Origin: Chitinimonas koreensis
GTDB lineage: Bacteria > Pseudomonadota > Gammaproteobacteria > Burkholderiales > Chitinimonadaceae
Length of the DNA: 64,000 nucleotides
NCBI RefSeq assembly: GCF_014353015.1
Contig: NZ_CP060704.1
Span: forward strand, 4,303,001-4,367,000
Reading direction: 5' to 3'
In this document: positions 61,409 through 64,000 of the stretch, piece by piece
Numbering within the stretch: the stretch's first letter is position 1
How the letters are laid out: the number at the start of each line of letters is the position of its first letter
Program-made: the position numbers and the translations under genes
The notes under the pieces: model-generated
Told to the model about the DNA's origin: nothing
Seen by the model: the letters and a program-made list of their open reading frames with translations, nothing else
Database searches by the model: none

Positions 61409-63541
61409 ATGATTAACGTTATTTGGGGCTCGGCAAGAGAGAAGCCTGAGTCCTCTAAGTCGCTGGCGGATAAGCTATCTTCCATTAAGGCTCTCAGTGG
61501 TTACCTATACCTTGGCTACCCGGTTATAGGCTCCCCAACTGGACCGATGAAGTTCGACGCACTACTCGTATCAGAAACCGCCGGCCTGGTCGGCTTCGAC
61601 TTGGTCGAGGGGGTAGAGTTAGGTGATTTTAAAAGTCGGCAGGATGATATAGCATCAATGCTGGACGTTCGTCTAAAGCCATACGCCGGGCTAAAAGATC
61701 GGCGCAACTTGAAGTTTGATATTCACGTAGTTACCTACGCCCCAGCAAAGCCATCTGTTCCTGTAGTTGAAGAGCCCTATTTCATAGCAAATAAAGACTC
61801 GCTCATAAGCATAATCAACCAATTTGACTGGCCGTGCGATAACGGCGTATTCAAGCAACTATTGGCAGCAGTCCAAGTTGTCACCTCAATTCGAGCAGGA
61901 AAACTTAAACGGGAGCCACAAAAGCCCAATTCACGTGGAGCGAAGCTTAAGCGTGTAGAAGAATCCATAGCCAACCTTGACCAACACCAGTCTCAGGCAG
62001 TGATTGAGACAGTCGAGGGTGTACAGCGGATTCGCGGTCTAGCCGGATCAGGCAAAACAATTGTCCTAGCATTAAAAGTGGCTTACCTCCATGCGCAGAA
62101 TCCAGACTGGAAGATTGCAGTAACGTTTAATACGCGCTCTTTGAAAGACCAATTTAAGCGCCTAATTAATGCTTTCACAATTGAACAAACAGGAGCAGAG
62201 CCTGACTGGGAGAATATTGACATCCTGAATGCATGGGGAGCACCTGGAGATAGAGAGAGGGATGGAATTTATTATAAGTACTGCCGTACACAGGAAATCA
62301 ATTTCTTTGATTTCAATGGCGCCAAACGAACTTTCGGCGAGGGAAAAGAGTTTGCAGGAGCGTGTAATGCAGCACTTAAAGCAAAGCTTGACCCAATACC
62401 TTACTATGATCTATTGCTAGTAGATGAAGCACAAGATTTACCGCCTGAATTCTTGCGACTTTGCTTCCATTTCCTAAAGGAGCCGAAGCGGCTAGTGTAC
62501 GCCTATGATGAATTACAGTCCCTCACAGGCTCATCCGTATTGCCTCCCGAAGAATTGTTTGGCTCTGACACAGAAGGCAATCCACTTGTGTTACTAAATA
62601 CAGAAGAAGGCACAACACCAAAACAAGACATTATTTTGGAAAAGTGCTACAGAAACTCCCGACCACTGCTAGCAACAGCCCACGCATTAGGTTTTGGCAT
62701 TTATAGAGAAAAGGGGCTGGTCCAATTCTTCGATCAAGATAATCTTTGGATAGATGTTGGGTATGTAGTTGATGACGGTGCACTTCGCGGAGGCGAAACC
62801 GTAACGCTTACAAGAACCGCCGATAGCTCGCCGGCATTCTTGGAAGATCACTCCCCTTTAAGTGATTTAATTCAATTTCATCGCTTCAATGATGCCTCCG
62901 AGCAAACGGATTTCCTAGTTCAATCAATCATCCAAAATATTCGCGAAGATGAATTAAAACCAGAAGACATTGTTGTAATCAACCCAAATCCGCTAACCAC
63001 GCAACGAGAGGTTGGGCCTGCGAGGCAACAGCTTTTCTCAGAAGCAATTAATAGTGAGCTAGCAGGTGTAAGTACGTCAGCTGATATCTTCACCAAATCG
63101 GGCAGCGTCACATTTACTGGAGTGTTTAGAGCAAAAGGGAATGAAGCTGGCATGGTATATATTATCAATGCTCAAGATTCTTTTTCCAGCTGGAGCAAGA
63201 GTACAACCGCCTTAGTGCGCAACAGGTTATTCACCGCAATAACCAGAGCTAAGGCATGGGTTCGGGTATTGGGAATTGGACCAGGAATGGATGGCTTGAT
63301 TCAAGAATGGAACACCCTCCAAAAAAACGAATATAAGCTCAAATTCCGCTATCCAACCTCAGAGGAAAAACAAGAGCTGCGGCTCATAAATAGGGAACTA
63401 TCCAGCACCAAGCGAACCAAGTACAGCAAGCTTAAAATACAACGAGACCTCTTACTTCAAGCGGCTGAACGTGGGGATATTGACGTTGACGACATGATTA
63501 ATGAACTTCAAAAACTGAAGAAGCCACACTCAAAAAAATGA
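61409..63541 (+). CDS. Superfamily 1 (UvrD-like) helicase/ATPase, possible defence protein
   Basis: 710 residues from MINVIWGSAREKPESSKS. The N-terminal ~165 residues contain MKFDALLVSETAGLVGFDLV, weakly reminiscent of a nuclease-like domain but without a clear catalytic triad. Helicase motifs: Q-like LDQHQSQAVIE (190), Walker A GLAGSGKTIVLALK (210-217), YDLLLVDEAQDLPPEFL (Walker B), EKCYRNSRPLLATAHALG, and the C-terminal VFRAKGNEAGMVYIINA and NRLFTAITRAKAWVRVLG (motif VI). A Lys-rich coiled tail ends the protein. AT-rich, foreign codon use. It overlaps the DUF2290 gene start by 4 bases. Confidence 0.85.
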   Translation: MINVIWGSAREKPESSKSLADKLSSIKALSGYLYLGYPVIGSPTGPMKFDALLVSETAGLVGFDLVEGVELGDFKSRQDDIASMLDVRLKPYAGLKDRRNLKFDIHVVTYAPAKPSVPVVEEPYFIANKDSLISIINQFDWPCDNGVFKQLLAAVQVVTSIRAGKLKREPQKPNSRGAKLKRVEESIANLDQHQSQAVIETVEGVQRIRGLAGSGKTIVLALKVAYLHAQNPDWKIAVTFNTRSLKDQFKRLINAFTIEQTGAEPDWENIDILNAWGAPGDRERDGIYYKYCRTQEINFFDFNGAKRTFGEGKEFAGACNAALKAKLDPIPYYDLLLVDEAQDLPPEFLRLCFHFLKEPKRLVYAYDELQSLTGSSVLPPEELFGSDTEGNPLVLLNTEEGTTPKQDIILEKCYRNSRPLLATAHALGFGIYREKGLVQFFDQDNLWIDVGYVVDDGALRGGETVTLTRTADSSPAFLEDHSPLSDLIQFHRFNDASEQTDFLVQSIIQNIREDELKPEDIVVINPNPLTTQREVGPARQQLFSEAINSELAGVSTSADIFTKSGSVTFTGVFRAKGNEAGMVYIINAQDSFSSWSKSTTALVRNRLFTAITRAKAWVRVLGIGPGMDGLIQEWNTLQKNEYKLKFRYPTSEEKQELRLINRELSSTKRTKYSKLKIQRDLLLQAAERGDIDVDDMINELQKLKKPHSKK

Positions 63542-64000
63542 CACCACAAGATATTCGCCAGCAGCTAAACGATGTTTACGCTCGACTGATCTCCACCAAT
63601 CTATCTGTCAAACAGTTCTACCCCAAGGAACAATTGCTTCCAGGTGGAGGAGTTAGCATTGGAAACCTCCCTGTCAGTTCAATCTCTCTACGAGACATTT
63701 CATATGAAGAAATTTATACCGAGGTCGAATCCAATGATGGATATCACATTAAATTACCCGATGGTGGCCTGTTAATCTTTCAATATACATTCAACGGAAC
63801 CACAACTCTCACCAAACATCGCCTATGCTATTTCCCTTCATTTGAGCTTCCAATATACGACAAAGCACCGAATTTGTATGAAAATGATGAGCTCTACGGG
63901 GACGTCATATTAAATAAGCTTGTAAGATTTCCAATTCGATTCGACTATGACCCCAACGCTCACAAAGATGTTGAGCACCCCATATCCCACCTAACACTTG
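63538..64000 (+). CDS. DUF2290 domain protein (partial, runs off the window)
   Basis: Start ATG overlaps the helicase stop (ATGA, 63538-63541), so the pair is translationally coupled. The visible 154 residues, MTPQDIRQQLNDVYARLIST through LPGGGVSIGNLPVSSISLRD to the characteristic FDYDPNAHKDVEHPISHLTL, match DUF2290 proteins, which are often found beside helicases in variable genomic islands. Function unknown. Confidence 0.8.
   Translation, partial: MTPQDIRQQLNDVYARLISTNLSVKQFYPKEQLLPGGGVSIGNLPVSSISLRDISYEEIYTEVESNDGYHIKLPDGGLLIFQYTFNGTTTLTKHRLCYFPSFELPIYDKAPNLYENDELYGDVILNKLVRFPIRFDYDPNAHKDVEHPISHLTL

Noticed and set aside
61174..61416. 80-codon plus-strand ORF in the AT-rich gap
   Set aside because: No ribosome site or recognisable family, overlaps the helicase start, and AT-rich DNA yields random ORFs.
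61409..61905. Firm NERD nuclease domain at the helicase N-terminus
   Set aside because: Only a loose FDALL...GFDL resemblance; no clear D-ExK catalytic set is visible.

Overview
The window is from a high-GC bacterium. Gene content and order point to a Betaproteobacterium near the Chromobacteriaceae/Neisseriales or Chitinimonas-type Burkholderiales, although no rRNA or tRNA is present to fix the taxonomy. Nearly all of 1-57.9 kb has strong GC3 bias and dense genes. From about 58 kb the composition becomes patchy, and from about 60.95 kb to the end it is clearly AT-rich, which marks an acquired island.

Layout. 0-7 kb: start of pstS, an alaC-type aminotransferase, and the hom/thrC threonine genes interleaved with two GNATs, then an SGNH hydrolase. 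7.4-13.6 kb: a MacB/Lol-like tripartite ABC efflux operon (permease, ATPase, adaptor) divergent from its probable response regulator/histidine kinase pair. 13.8-19 kb: a Fur-box-controlled siderophore receptor with DUF3649, PepSY and DUF3325 membrane proteins. 19-31 kb: a complete polyamine uptake and gamma-glutamyl-putrescine catabolic locus in the Pseudomonas spu order (spuA, B, C, D/E, F, G, H), with alanine dehydrogenase, a PuuR-type repressor and a PuuC-type aldehyde dehydrogenase. 31-33.6 kb: erythromycin-esterase homologue and an AraC regulator. 33.7-39.1 kb: circularly permuted ATP-grasp, GNAT, alpha-E, GNAT, transglutaminase and Anbu, a poorly characterised peptide synthesis/proteolysis cluster. 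39.3-43 kb: ethanolamine permease and EutBC with no microcompartment genes. 43.3-53.2 kb: a sulfur region with a solute-binding protein, a family 2A encapsulin operon (rhodanese, serine acetyltransferase EpsC, shell, cysteine desulfurase cargo) and tauABCD. 53.6-57.9 kb: an orphan peptide-binding protein, a lipoprotein, a Fic toxin-antitoxin pair, a GNAT and a VOC protein. 57.9-60.1 kb: a mosaic islet of small genes and gene remnants bracketed by a 173-bp duplication of the VOC gene end. 60.1-64 kb: a nucleotidyltransferase-HEPN protein, then an AT-rich SF1 helicase/DUF2290 pair that runs off the window.

Two features cut across the window. First, at least eight conserved genes carry a one-base frameshift, nearly always repaired by adding one base to a short homopolymer. 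This looks like systematic consensus error more than biology, so I annotate the full spans. Second, several families of intergenic palindromic repeats occur as inverted pairs, some with REP-like TAGGTCGGGC or GTAGGAGCGGCTTCAGCCGC cores.

The most interesting systems are the sulfur-linked encapsulin operon beside tauABCD, the ATP-grasp/alpha-E/transglutaminase/Anbu cluster with two embedded acetyltransferases, and the helicase-DUF2290 pair in the AT-rich island.
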